From Diospyros lotus (Eukaryota; Streptophyta; Magnoliopsida; Ericales; Ebenaceae), in contig NC_068346.1 of NCBI RefSeq assembly GCF_014633365.1, positions 35,279,191 through 35,343,190 of the forward strand: a stretch of 64,000 nucleotides of DNA, written 5' to 3'. A program made the position numbers and the translations under genes. This document shows positions 45,950 to 58,214 of the stretch, one piece after another. Each line of letters begins with the position of its first letter. Position 1 is the first letter of the stretch. Below the pieces are notes generated by a model. The model was not told where the DNA came from. It saw only the letters and a program-made list of their open reading frames with translations, and searched no databases.

Positions 45950-46201
45950 TGTTGGTGAAGATAAAGTAGAAGATAAAGATAGAGTAGCAAGCAACTAACT
46001 TTCTGATTTATGTTGTATTTTTTCTATAAATTAATTGTTGTAATCTAGTCCTAGAAAGTAGAAATTATCTAGTCCTATATTCTAGGAATTACCCAGTCCT
46101 AAAACTTAGGAGATTTCTTAGGAGTTGTTCTCTATTTATACTTGTACATTCATTCCTAGTTTAAGTGAGAAAGTATTCTTCTTTTTCCCAATTATTTCAC
46201 A
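45950..46201 (+). repeat. Copia A 5' LTR
   Basis: 252 bp, tgttggtgaag to atttcaca. It carries a 12-bp duplication (gtagaagataaa) absent from the 3' LTR. Confidence 0.95.
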
Positions 46202-46347
46202 TGGTATCAGAGCCTCCATTACAGCCTCTGAAATCCTAGCCGTGTGCCTTCATTGGACGTTTTCTAACCTCTCTTTGAGTGCCTTCATTGCACTCCTTTA
46301 TTCATTAGCCATATGCTTCTGTTGTTGGCCCTCCCGAATTGTCCAGA

Positions 46348-49300
46348 ATGTCCGCAAGATCTGATATTGTCGTTGGAGAGGCTTCACCCGAGGAGGAGCA
46401 GCCTGCCGATCCTAGTCAAGAGATAAATCATTGTGCTGTTGCTGGAGATCTGCCAAACATCACCCTATCCTACCGCCTAGACGGAAAAAACTACTTGCAA
46501 TGGGCCCAATTGGTGCGAACTTTTCTCAAAGGAAAAGGGAAAATTGCCCATCTCACGGCCTCTCCTCCTAATGCAGATCATCCATTGTTTTCCACATGGG
46601 AAATCGAAGATTCCCAGATCATGTCTTGGCTATGGAATGCCATGCTACCTGAGGTAAGTAGGAATTATATGTTTTTGGGGACTGCTAGGGAGATTTGGGA
46701 GGTTGTAACACAAACTTACTCAAAGGTACAAGATGCATCTGTTATCTATGAAATTAAAACCAAGATTAGTGGGGCTAAACAAGGTGGGATGACAGTTATG
46801 GAATATTATAATTACATGAAAGGCCTTTGGCTAAAGTTGGATCACTATCAAAATATTAAGATGATATGTAAGGAGGATGCTGTGACCCTTAATCAAATAA
46901 TGAATAGGGATCGGATCGTTGAATTCTTGGCTGGACTTAATTATGAATTTGATCAAGTTAGGGTGCAGATACTTGGCCGAGAAAAGCTACCAACCATCAA
47001 TGAAGTATTTGCCATGGTAAGGAGTGAGGAGAATAGGAGGATTGTGATGCTAAAGGAGGCAACCATGGATGGTTCAACATTGATGTCAAACAAGGGCAAT
47101 GGTCCAAGGAAGTTAGGAAGGGTGGAACAGTAGGTAAAACCTGGCAGCAGCAAGGATGGCCTATGGTGCACTTACTGCCGGAAACCTAGGCACACTCGAG
47201 ACACTTGTTTCAAGCTACATGGAAAGGAGGCAGTTCTCAGCAAGCTTGGTGGGTTTAAAAACTTGGCTCCAAAGAATCAAGTCTACCTATCTAACAAAAC
47301 CCAAGAGGAGGGCAAATCTGGAGAAAAGACTGATGCAGATGGCAGCCCTGATCTCACTCAACTTAATGCTGATGAGATCCATAAGCTGAAATCCTTTCTT
47401 AAGACTATGCAAGAAGGCACTTTCTCTTTAGCACTCTCAGGTAACACAAATTCTGCATACTTTACTGCCTTAAAGACTATTTGGAATGATGTTTGGATCT
47501 TGGATTCAGGAGCCACTAGCCACATGTCACCCAATCCAAGTCTATTTACTACCTACCAGCCACTCAACACCTCCAAACAAATTACCATTGCAAATGGTAA
47601 ATCAGTCCCTATTGTTGGTCAAGGCCAAGTTAACCTTTGCACAAATTTGTCTCTTAAATAAGTCCTACATGTCCCTCAATTATCAGCAAACCTTCTCTCA
47701 ATCCATTAACTCACAAAGGACTTGAATTGCTTAGCCATTTTTTCTCCTAATGATTGTGAGTTTCAGGAACTGAAGACCGGGACGAGGATTGGAGCTGCTA
47801 GGGTAAAGGATGGGCTGTACTGCTTCATGGGGAAGAACTCTCAACCACCTAGGGACCAGCTGCAGGTGGCATACTCCTCAAACAATGAAGCAGATCACTC
47901 AGAAATATGGCTGCACCATTACCGCCTAGGCCACCCTCCATTCTCACTATTGAAGGCTATGTTTCCTACTTTCTTTAGATCTATAGACCCTAGCATATTT
48001 CATTGTGATGTTTGCATCTTGGCTAAACAACATCGTGTTTCTTATTCAATTAGTAATAAAATCAGTTCAAAACCTTTTTCCTTAATCCATTCGGATGTCT
48101 GGGGGCCTTGCAAAATTCCTAATTATTCTGGGGCAAAATGGTTTATCTCCTTCATTGATGATTGCACCCGTATGACATGGGTTTTTTTGCTTAAAGATAA
48201 GACAGCCATAGGGACAGTATTGCCAAACTTTTGCAAAATGATAGCTACCCAATTTGGAACCCCTATCCAAAAATTTAGGACAAACAATGCCCGTGATTAT
48301 TTCAATCATCATATGCATCAATTATTCCAACAAGAAGGGATTGTCCATGAATCTTCTTGTGTCGACACCCCACAACAAAATGGAGTAGCCGAACGGAAGA
48401 TGAGACATCTCCTTAATGTGGCTCGTACCCTACTTCATCATCATCATGTACCTAAACTATATTGGGGGGAAGCTGTCCTAACTGTTGCATTTTTGATTAA
48501 TCGGGTGCCAACCAAAATTCTCAACTATCAAAGCCCTATTGCATGCCTAACTACACATTTTCCAGATTTTAATGTGCACAACTCTTTACCTCTTAGAGTA
48601 TTCAGTTGTGTGGCCTTTGTCCATATTTCCAAACAACATAGAGATAAACTTGATCCTAGGGCAATCAAATGTGTATTCTTAGGCTATTCACCTACCCAAA
48701 AAGGATACAAATGCTACCATCCTCATATCCGAAAACTATATGTCTCTAAGGATGTTACCTTCATTGAAACCCTTCCATTTTTTCATTCCTCTATCACTGG
48801 TCACCAGGGGGAGCCTACTTATGGTGACCACAGTGATCTTTGGAATACCACCACTGACCACCTATCAATTCCAAACCCAGCCATTCCAGCCATGCCAAAC
48901 CCAGCCTCTGCCCCTGCTTCCAAATAGCCACAACACTCTCATTCCAGCCCTGCTTCCAAATAGCCACAACACTCTCATTCTAGCCTCAATGCCCAGCCTT
49001 CCCATACCACTGACAGCAACCTATCTTCAGGTACTGGTAGCCATATAGAAGGACAAGATCATGCTGAAATGAATAGGGAAATAGCCACTCAAATGTTGTC
49101 ACCTCTAGTACGGTTTAAGGGTTCACCCTATGTTTACAAATGGAGGCAGCCTGGCCAACAACCCCAGCAAATCCAGTCCTCAGTCTCTAGTCAAGGTAAT
49201 GATCTCACACAACCCATTCCCATGACTTCTACTGAATCTATCTTTGATGATCTAGACCTCCCTATTGCTGTTAGAAAAGGGGTGCGAAACTGCACAAAAC

Positions 49301-50934
49301 ACCCCACACCCCTTAACCAATTACATCTCCTATCACCGACTTTCCCCAAAACATAGGAGCTTCCTAGCATCCTTAGATGCAATTATCATTCCTAAAATAG
49401 TTCAAGAGGCACTAGAGGATCATAATTGGAAAAATGCCATGATGGAAGAAATGGGGGCGTTGAAAAAGAACCACACATGGGACTTCGTATCCAAACCAAA
49501 AAGGGGTTAATCCTGTTGGGTGTAGATGGATTTTTAATGTTAAATACAAGGCATATGGCACCCTTGAAAGATATAAGGCCAGGCTGGTGGCTAAGGGATA
49601 TACCCAGTCATATGGAATTGATTATCTTGAAACATTTGCCCCAGTAGCACAAATGACTACGGTTAGAATCCTCTTATCCTTGGCAACCCATTTTGAATGG
49701 AACCTACAACAACTAGATGTAAAAAATGCATTCCTCCATGGAGACTTAGAGGAAGAAGTATATATGGAATTACCACCAGGATTCCAAGAAGGAAATGAAG
49801 GACAGGTATGCCGCTTAAAGAAGGCCTTATATGGCCTTAAGCAATCCCCCAGGGCATGGTTTGGCAGGTTTTCTAAAGCTATGAAAGCTTTAGAGTATTT
49901 TCAAAGTAGAGGGGATCATACTCTCTTTATAAAGCATTCAAAGGAACACAAGGTAACAAATAACAATTTTTTTAGTGTATGTTGATGATATGATTATTAC
50001 AGGTGATGATAAAGAAGAGCAAGTAAAACTCAAAGAAAAATTGGCTAAAGAGTTCGAAATCAAAGACTTGGGCACTCTCAAATATTTCCTAGGCATTGAG
50101 GTTGCCTACTCCAATGAAGGGATTTTTCTATCCCAAAGAAAATGTGTACTTGATTTGTTGGCATAAACAGGTATGCTTGGTGGAAAAGGATCTAAAATTC
50201 CAATTGAACCTAACAGTAAATTGTGGAATAATCCAAAAAGTCAAATGGTGGATAAGGGGAGATATCAAAGACTTGTTGGGAGACTAATCTACCTATCCCA
50301 CACAAGGCCAGACATAGCATTTGCAGTCAGCCTTGTGAGTCAATTCATGCACAATCCAACAGAGGAGCACATGCTAGCTGTGAGGAGGATCTTAAGCTAC
50401 TTGAAGACCACTCCAGGCTAGGGAATTCTCTTTAAAGCAAGGAAAGAACTGGACATCAATGGTTTTTTAGATGCAGATTATGCAGGTTCAGTAACAGATA
50501 GAAGATCTACAAGTGGTTATTGTGTATATCTAGGGGAAAATTTGGTATCATGGAGAAGTAAGAAGCAGACTATGATAGCAAGGTCAAGTGCAGAGGCAGA
50601 GTTCCGGGCCATGGCCCTAAGTCTATGTGAGGTCTTATGGTTGAAAATCATTTTAGAAGACCTAAAGATTCAAATCCAAGGCCCAATTGGTATAAGGTGT
50701 GATAACCAAGTAGCTATCAACATAGCCCATAATCTGGTTCAACATGATAGGACTAAACATGTTGAGGTTGATAGACATTTTGTAAAGGAAAAATTGGAAG
50801 CAGGTTTAATACAGTTACCCTATGTGCCTTCAGAGGATCAGGTAGCAGATATACTGACCAAGGGGTTGCCAGCAAAGAGATTTGATGATTTGACAAGCAA
50901 GCTTGGAATGTGCGATATACATTCTCTAGCTTGA
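46348..50934 (+). pseudogene. Copia A gag-pol, broken
   Basis: Gag runs from Met at 46348 (YRLDGKNYLQWAQLV) to a stop at 47131. A zinc knuckle CTYCRKPRHTRDTC lies at about 47170. Protease WILDSGATSHM is at about 47494, the integrase zinc region and core at 47722-48927, RT at about 49400-50170 (YVDDMIITGDD) and RNase H at 50440-50934. Defects include stops at 47131, 47659 and 47707. Two stops lie within a small tandem repeat at 48905-48995, and several shifts occur between 49350 and 50440. In the integrase the second acidic residue is lost (RTNNARDYF instead of the D-N pair). It is not functional. Confidence 0.92.
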
Positions 50935-50941
50935 GGGGGAG

Positions 50942-51181
50942 TGTTGGCGAAGATAAAGATAGAGTAGCAAGCAACTAACTTTCTGATTTATGTTGTATTT
51001 TTTCTATAAATTAATTGTTGTAATCTAGTCCTAGAAAGTAGGAATTATCTAGTCCTATATTCTAGGAATTATCTAGTCTTAAAACTTAGGAGATTTCTTA
51101 GGAGTTGTTCTCTATTTATACTTGTACATTCATTCCTAGTTTAAGTGAGAAAGTATTCTTCTTTTTTTCAATTATTTCACA
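50942..51181 (+). repeat. Copia A 3' LTR
   Basis: 240 bp, tgttggcgaag to atttcaca. Confidence 0.95.
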
Positions 51182-51585
51182 CTAATTATTCTAACTTGTT
51201 CTGTTAATTTAATCTAGAAGTTAATAATTACAAATGCTATTACTAAATTGTTGAAGTTGCACAGAGATGCATGGTGTTTTTCCAGTTTATAGGTTTTGCC
51301 TCAATGAGAAAATTGTGGATTTTTTTTTTTTTTCAATTTTGGTTCATACACGCCCAACCAAATCATGTGTGCACGCATGTGCATTTTAGTTGTATGCTCA
51401 ACTTCTTCTGCGTGGATGTCTCTTTTGAAACTGAATTTTGTTGCCTTGATTTACGTGTCATTTATATAGATCCCTTGTATCTACATTGATATTTGTATGC
51501 TACTGAAGCAGACATATTTTTGAGGCAAACAAGATTATGGACTCATCTTAGCTTCCATGTAAAAATGTAATGATTTATGTTCACT

Positions 51586-51616
51586 GGGAGGGAGGAAGGG
51601 AGGGAGGGAGGAAGGG
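51586..51616 (+). repeat. GGGA/GGAA repeat
   Basis: 31 bp of gggagggaggaaggg type with at least six G3 runs on the transcribed-sense strand of the NUP98 intron, between the two Copia elements. It could form a G-quadruplex. Confidence 0.85.
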
Positions 51617-51771
51617 TTTATTCTGGCTACACATGCAAACTTATCCTTTATATTAAGAATGCCAGAGCTTATTTATTCTGTTGTTTATTGTACTTCGACA
51701 CATGAAGAAAGATTTCATTTTTTTTCCCCTGGCTGAACAAGGCTTTTTGCTGATTTTTGTTGAATTGTGTG

Positions 51772-52095
51772 TGTTGGATGAGATCAGTTTATGTTAGAAG
51801 TATAAGTGGAGAAGGACTCTAGAAGCTGATAATATCTGCTGGAAATCAATATTATCTTTAGATTATTTAAATTTATGTTTGTTAGTAGTAGATAATTGTT
51901 ATAATCTTTTGTATTTTACATCTTCTTTATCTCCTAAGTTTTAGGAGATAGTCATCCCTATTTTTTAGGAGTAGAGTACCAAATCCTTTCCTACTTTCTA
52001 GGAAAGTGATATAGCAGCAGTTTGTATATATATTTTCTGCTACTCTCGGATTTAATTCAAGCAAGCTATTGGATTATTTTCAAAGTCTTGTTTCA
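51772..52095 (+). repeat. Copia B 5' LTR
   Basis: 324 bp. By hand count it differs from the 3' LTR at seven positions (about 2%). Confidence 0.95.
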
Positions 52096-52154
52096 TGGTA
52101 TCAGAGCACTGTTCGATCAAGGAAGAACGACAGTGACTTCTCTCGATTTCATTC

Positions 52155-55100
52155 ATGGCCGATGCCACTCTCAACCCAACCCTAACCGAAGCCTTAGCCA
52201 CTTTATCTCCAAATGCTTCTCTTCCATCTCCGTCTCCCTCACACCTCACTACAATACCTATTGATAACCATCCCCTACAAATTACTCAACACAAACTTAA
52301 TGGGAGTAATTTTAGGGAATGGTCTCAATCGATGATGTTAGTGATAAAAGGCAAAGGAAAATCCGGATATTTAACCAGATCCATCCCTGCTCTGCCTGCT
52401 ACAGCAGCCAACTATGGCCTTTGGGAGGCTGAAAATTCTACCATCATGGCTTGGTTAATCAACTCCATGGAGCCAAAAATAGGGAGAACATACCTGTTTT
52501 ACAAAACGGCCAAGGAAGTTTGGGAATCAGCCCAAGAGATGTATTCAGATTTGGAAGATTTCTCTCAATGTTTTGAAGTCCGATCAGCCATCAGGAACAC
52601 TAAACAAGGTATGAACAGTGTGACCGAGTACTTTAATGTTTTGGTTGGATTATGGCATGAGATGGATATGTTCTATGCAATAACTTGGGAGTCTCTAACT
52701 AATAGCACACAATATAATAAGATGATAGAAAGAGAGCGAATTTTTGACTTCCTATATGGTCTTAACCCTGATTTGGATGAAGTTTGGGGTAGGATTTTGG
52801 GTACAAAGCCTCTTCTATCACTCAAGGAAGTTTTTTCAGAAGTAAGAAGGGAAGAAAGCAGGAGAAAAGTAATGCTTCAAAACCCATCAGATTCAGTCTT
52901 ACCTCACCAGCATTCAGCTCTTGCCTCTGTTAAATAGGGGGATGTTTTTTCAAAGAGCCAAGCAAGGGACAAGTTATGGTGTGACCATTTCAAGCGGCCC
53001 AACCATACTAAGGAAAATTGCTAGAAAATCCATGGAAAACCAGCAAATTGGAGGCAACGGCCGAGGAAAGATAATCCCAAAGCAGCAGCCTAGAATGTCG
53101 AGGCTCCAACAGAAAATAAGTCCAATCTGAATCTATCAGAAGAGCAAGTTCAAGCCTTGTATAGGCTTTTAAACCAAGGTGCAGATCAGTCCATCCAAAC
53201 AAATCCTCAGCCCTCTGCTTCTCTAGTACTGCAAGGTAATTTCCAGCCCTATTCCTTGGCTTCTAAAAGTCTTTCTAAGAATATATGGGTGATTGACATG
53301 GGAGCATCAGACCATATGACAAATTCAGCATGGTCTTTGACTGACTATACCTTATGTGACTCATCTCTCAATATATCCATGGCTGATGGAACCACTTCAC
53401 CAGTTTTGGGTATGGGGACTGCATATATTTCTAATCTAAAGTTGAATTCTACGTTACATGTTCCTGGACTGCAACATAATTTATTATTAGTGAGCCGAAT
53501 CACTAAAGATATGAAATGCATTGTAATGTTCTACCCTTCTTATTGTGTTTTTCAGGATCGAGCCTCAGGGAAGATGATTGGCAATGCTAAAGTAATGGAT
53601 GGCCTTTATTGTCTTGCAGTAGATCCTTTTTTCCCTTCTAGTTTTTCTTCTAATAAAGCTGTTCTAAGTGTAGAAACCAATGCCAATGTCCTATTATGGC
53701 ATGAACGCTTAGGAAATCCTAGTTTTCCTTACCTTAGATCTTTATATCCTGATATGTTTGATAATAAAGAGCAGTTTCTTTCATGTGAACAGTGTACTTT
53801 TGCTAAGCAACATAGATCTCATCATCCTACTCAAATGTATATAAGTCTTCTACTCCATTCCAATTAATTCATAGTGATATTTGGGGACCCTCTAAATGCC
53901 CTAATATCACTGGTTCTAGATGGTTTATTACATTTATCGATGATCATTCTAGGGCTTGTTGGGTGTACTTGATGAAGGAAAAATCTGAAACTGGTAATAT
54001 ATTCAAACGATTCCACAAATTAATTTTGAATATGTTCCAAACTTCCATCAAAATAATTCGCATTGATAATGGCCGAGAATATTTTTCAAATGATCTCTCT
54101 CATTACTTGGCCAAGCATGGTATTTTTCACCAAAGCTCTTGTCCATATACACCCCAACAAAATGGAGTGGCCGAACAAAAAAATCGACACCTCCTAGAAG
54201 TGGCTAGAGCTATGATGATCACTATAAATGTGCCTCATTCTTATTGGGGAGAAGCAGTTCTCACTGCTGCCTACCTAATTAACCGTCTCCCATCCAAAAC
54301 CTTGCAATTCCAAACTCCTCTCAGCATTCTATGTACTATGTATCCAACCATCTCTACCATCTTGTCTATTGCTCCTAAGTTTTTTGGTTGCATCGTCTAT
54401 GTTTACAACAATGCCCCTTCTTGGACCAAGTTGGATCCTAAAGCCACCAAGTGCATTTTTGCTGGATATTCCCCCTCTCAAAAGGGTTACAAATGCTATT
54501 GTCCTACCAGTCACAAATTTGTGGTTTCCACCGACGTGGCATTCTATGAAGATCTTCCCTATTATTCCCTCACAGGCCACCAAAACAGTTCCAACGAGTC
54601 CATTTCTCCCTTATTTTCCTTTGATCCAAATCTACCAGTATGTTCTCAAGGGGGAGAATTCTTAGTCCCTCATGACAACATACTGTTTGGTGTTGGAAAT
54701 TCTGAAGGTGCTGGAAATTCTGAACCTGACACCAAAGATCCTGCAAATTCTGAGTCCTCTCATCATTCTGAGCAGGAAAAACCTAGTCCTACAGCAGCCA
54801 AAAACCCTCCTCTATTTGTCTACTTAAGAAAATCTAAAGGTCATACAGAACTGAAGCAAAACCAGCCATATCCAGAGACCGATCCTTTAGCAAAAAGGGT
54901 AGCAATGAGGGGATAGTTGCACTAGAAAATGACAGCAGTATTAAAGAAGAAGATGGCTTAGATTGGGATGTTCCAATAGCATTGAGAAAAGGAGTAAGAT
55001 CATGTGTTAAGTACCCAATATCTAATCATCTAACCTATGTGAAATTGGCTCCACAGTTCAGAGGGTATTTGGCTTAGATTGACAGCATTAATATTCCCAA

Positions 55101-56633
55101 AAATATTCAGGTTGCTATGGAAGATCCTAAGTGGAGAATAGTTGTAATGGAAGAAATGAATGCATTAATGGGAAATAAGACATGGGAGATAGTTCCATTG
55201 CCTCATAACAAGAAAGTGGTTGGATGTAGGTGGGTATTTACAGTCAAATATATGGTTGATGAGAGCTTTGAGCGATACAAAGCTAGGTTGGTTGCACAAG
55301 GTTTTACCCAAACCTTTGGAATCGACTATGAGGAGACATTTGCCCCGGTTGCCAAACTAAATTCCATTCGAGTACTATTATCTATTGCTGTGAATTTTGA
55401 TTGGCCTCTCTTTCAATTCGACATTAAGAATGCTTTTCTTAATGGTGATTTGGAGGAAGAGATTTATGTGAGGGTTCCCCCCTGTTTTGAGCAAAAGGTT
55501 GGAAGTGGTAGTGTGTGCAAGCTGAAAAAGTCACTCTATGGTCTAAAACAGTCACCAAGGGCTTGGTTTCACAAATTCAGCATGACCCTCAGGCAGCTAG
55601 GGTATAAACAAGGCCAATCCGAGCATACTTTGTTCATTAAACTCAACAAAAATGGAAAAAGGGCTATATTAATTGTTTATGTTGATGATATTATTGTAAC
55701 AGGTGATGATTTGCAAGAAATTGATAATCTAAAGCAGCAATTGAAGGCTAAGTTTGAAGTTAAAGACCTAGGGACTATGAGATATTTCCTAGGCATGGAA
55801 GTAGCTCGAAGCAAAGAGGGTTTGTTCATCTCACAACGGAAGTATACCTTGGATTTGCTTAAAGATACTGGAATGACAGCTTGCAAACCAGCTGGAACAC
55901 CCTTGGAAAAGGGCTGGAAACTCGAAGAAAAAGGTGATGATGCTCCCGTGAACAAAGAAAAGTATCAAAGGTTGGTAGGGAGGTTGATTTACTTGTCATT
56001 AACTGGGCCAGACATAGCCTATTCAGTGAGTGTAATCAGCCAACATATGCATTCACCCACAGAAAAACATATGAGAGCAGTTCAACATGTTCTAAGATAC
56101 CTAAAGGGAACTCCTGGAAAATGAATAATGTTCAAGAAAATTGAAAATAGGAGCATTGAAGGCTATGTAGATGTAGACTGGGCTGGTTCTAGAGAAGATA
56201 GTCGTTCAACTTCAAGGTATTGCACTAAGGTATTTGGGAATATTGTTACATGGAGAAGCAAGAAGCAGTCAGTTGTGGCTCGCAGCAGTGCTGAAGCCGA
56301 GTTTCAAGCAATTGCTCATGGGATATGTGAAGTAATCTGGCTAGAAAGGCCATGGAGGACTTGAAGATTCCCTTATCTCAACCAACAAAAGTATTTAGTG
56401 ATAGCAAATCAGCTATCAGCATTGTTAAAAATCCAGTGCAACATGACTGGATGAAACATGTGAGGATTGATAGGCATTTTATAAGAAGAGAAATTGAGGA
56501 AGGAGGAATAATCTTGACCTATATACCATCAAATGATCAAGTGGCTGATGTTTTAACAAAGGCGGTTGCAAGACCAGTTTTTGAGGCTCTAATTAGCAAG
56601 CTGGGAATGACTTCCATCTATTCTCCAGCTTGA
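52155..56633 (+). pseudogene. Copia B gag-pol, broken
   Basis: Gag 52155-52937 (HKLNGSNFREWSQSM). The zinc knuckle at about 52977 reads CDHFKRPNHTKENC, its second Cys replaced by Phe. Protease at about 53286 reads IDMGASDHM where D-S/T-G-A is required. The integrase core is at 53870-54600 (IHSDIWG, then RIDNGREYF, both acidic residues kept). RT is at 55117-56124 (YVDDIIVTGDD, intact over 335 codons) and RNase H at 56128-56633. Stops follow gag (52935), lie near 53864, after 54913 and at 56122, and a shift occurs near 56360. It has the best-preserved RT in the window but is not autonomous. Confidence 0.92.
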
Positions 56634-56640
56634 GGGGGAG

Positions 56641-56964
56641 TGTTGGATGAGATCAGTTTATGTTAGAAGTATAAGTGGAGAAGGACTCTAGAAGCTGATA
56701 ATATTTGCTGGAAATCAAGATTATCTTTAGATTATTTAAATTTATGTTTGTTAGTAGAAGATAATTGTTATAATCTTTTGTATTTTACATCCTCTTTATC
56801 TCCTAAGTTTTAGGAGATAGTCATCCCTATTTTTTAGGAGTAGAGTACCAAATCCTTTCCTACTTTCTAGCAAAGTGATATAGCAGCAGTTTGTATATAT
56901 ATTTTCTGCTACTCTTGGATTTAATTTAAGCAAGCTATTGGATTATTTTCAAAGTCTTGTTTCA
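56641..56964 (+). repeat. Copia B 3' LTR
   Basis: 324 bp, tgttggatgag to cttgtttca, ending at the gtgtg target duplication. Confidence 0.95.
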
Positions 56965-56977
56965 GTGTGTATCTCAG

Positions 56978-58214
56978 GTCTGATGCTCAGAGCACTGTGC
57001 CAGTGCAGCCAGCACCTAATGTGAGCCCTTTTGGAGCTTTACCTACAATGGCCAGGCTGGATCTACATCTCCGGTTCAGTACGGAATTTCTAGCATGCCT
57101 GTAAGTGTGCAATTTCTAAACCTCCATTGCAGGATACAACAGAATGCTTTTAGAAGGTTGTATTTACTTTCTTGTATTAACTCCAAACAACAAAGGTTGC
57201 CCCTTTTGGCACCTTTGCTGGATAAGGTACCTGTGGAGAAAAAGAAATCACAGAAATGTGCGCAAGAAGATTCCAAAAAGAACATTTCATCTGGAAATGG
57301 CTTTTTCTTGGATGAGATATCATTGTGCGTATGTGGTTTATAGAGGTAGATTGCATTTCAGTAAGAATATGGGATAATTGGCAGTGGTGAAGGCCTAAAC
57401 CAAGGAGTACAATAATAGTAGTGTAACTTATGAAAAGCCACATATCTCTGCATATGACAAAAATCATTTTGGCTTGTCAGGATGAAAAAATGTTAGCCGA
57501 ATGTCAACTTCATGCAACTTGCTGTTGAGTCATTCATGACCAGAAATTAAATTCAGTTGTATTCTTCCAATAAAGCATTGTATCATTGTGCTTTAATAAA
57601 ATTTATATATCAAAAAGCAGTTGTTTTTTCTTACAAGCCAAACTTCTTTTGACATGTAAGTTGGATGTAAAAACAAAAAAAGTCTCACACTTGCCACCGT
57701 TTACAATATTAAGAGTCATCCGTCTTATTGGGAAAAGATTTTTGTGCATCACAACAAATTTATCCTTTGAAACAGGTGTCTGATAAGCCTGCAGCTGTTG
57801 GAAGGGGGTCATCCTTGCTGACGCTTAGACACTTGTCTCGAAGACGGATTATGTTACCAGTTCGGAATTATGATGCTAAAAGTGATGGCCCAAAGTTGAG
57901 AACCACTTTAAAAACCTACATTTTAATATTGAAAATTATTTCTCTTCCCGCCCCCTTTTCAGGTAGCAACTCCTATTCAACCAAACACTGGAGATCTATT
58001 ACATTAATGCTTCTGTTGCCGGAATGTTCTCCTATGCAGGTGCCATTTTTTAGTAGTGATGAAATGGCTGCTGCACCCAAGGCAGACGCTTTATTAGTTC
58101 CAAGGGAGAACCCAAGAGCTTTAGTTATACTTCCAGATGAACGGTTGCCCCTGCGGTCTATGAAGGAGAAAATGTCTCATTTGGCATTTCCATCCTTCCA
58201 TGTGTATAAGAATG
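56978..58214 (+). pseudogene. NUP98: NUP98 copy 1: exons before the self-cleaving domain
   Basis: Exon 56978-57100 (VPVQPAPNVSPFGALPT, then in a shifted frame GSTSPVQYGISSMP) is one base short near 57051. Exon 57776-57895 reads VSDKPAAVGRGSSLLTLRHL and RRRIMLPVRNYD, the conserved basic block of plant NUP98. Its donor has become aag|ttgag. Exon 58040-58214 reads VPFFSSDEMAAAPKADALLV followed by PRENPRALVILP and ends at g|gtgagt. The 144 nt between the last two exons are in frame and free of stops, so an unspliced message would read through. Confidence 0.85.

Larger units (their letters stand above)
45950..51181 (+). mobile_element. Copia element A, complete structure
   Basis: LTRs 45950-46201 and 50942-51181, target duplication ctaat (45945-45949 and 51182-51186), primer site tggtatcagagcc directly after the 5' LTR, and purine tract ttgaggggga before the 3' LTR. 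Element length is 5.2 kb. It is in the same orientation as NUP98 and lies in the intron after 45914. The LTRs differ by about seven substitutions and one 12-bp indel. Confidence 0.95.
51772..56964 (+). mobile_element. Copia element B, complete structure
   Basis: LTRs 51772-52095 and 56641-56964 (both 324 bp), target duplication gtgtg (51767-51771 and 56965-56969), primer site tggtatcagagca at 52096, and purine tract ttgagggggag before the 3' LTR. Same orientation as Copia A and NUP98, but the LTR sequence shows it belongs to a different family. The right LTR ends 13 bp before the NUP98 exon at 56978, so the insertion lies next to its splice acceptor. Confidence 0.95.

Noticed and set aside
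57144..57467. Overlapping ORFs on both strands after the NUP98 exon at 57100
   Set aside because: They lie in intron sequence following a good gtaagt donor and have no motif.
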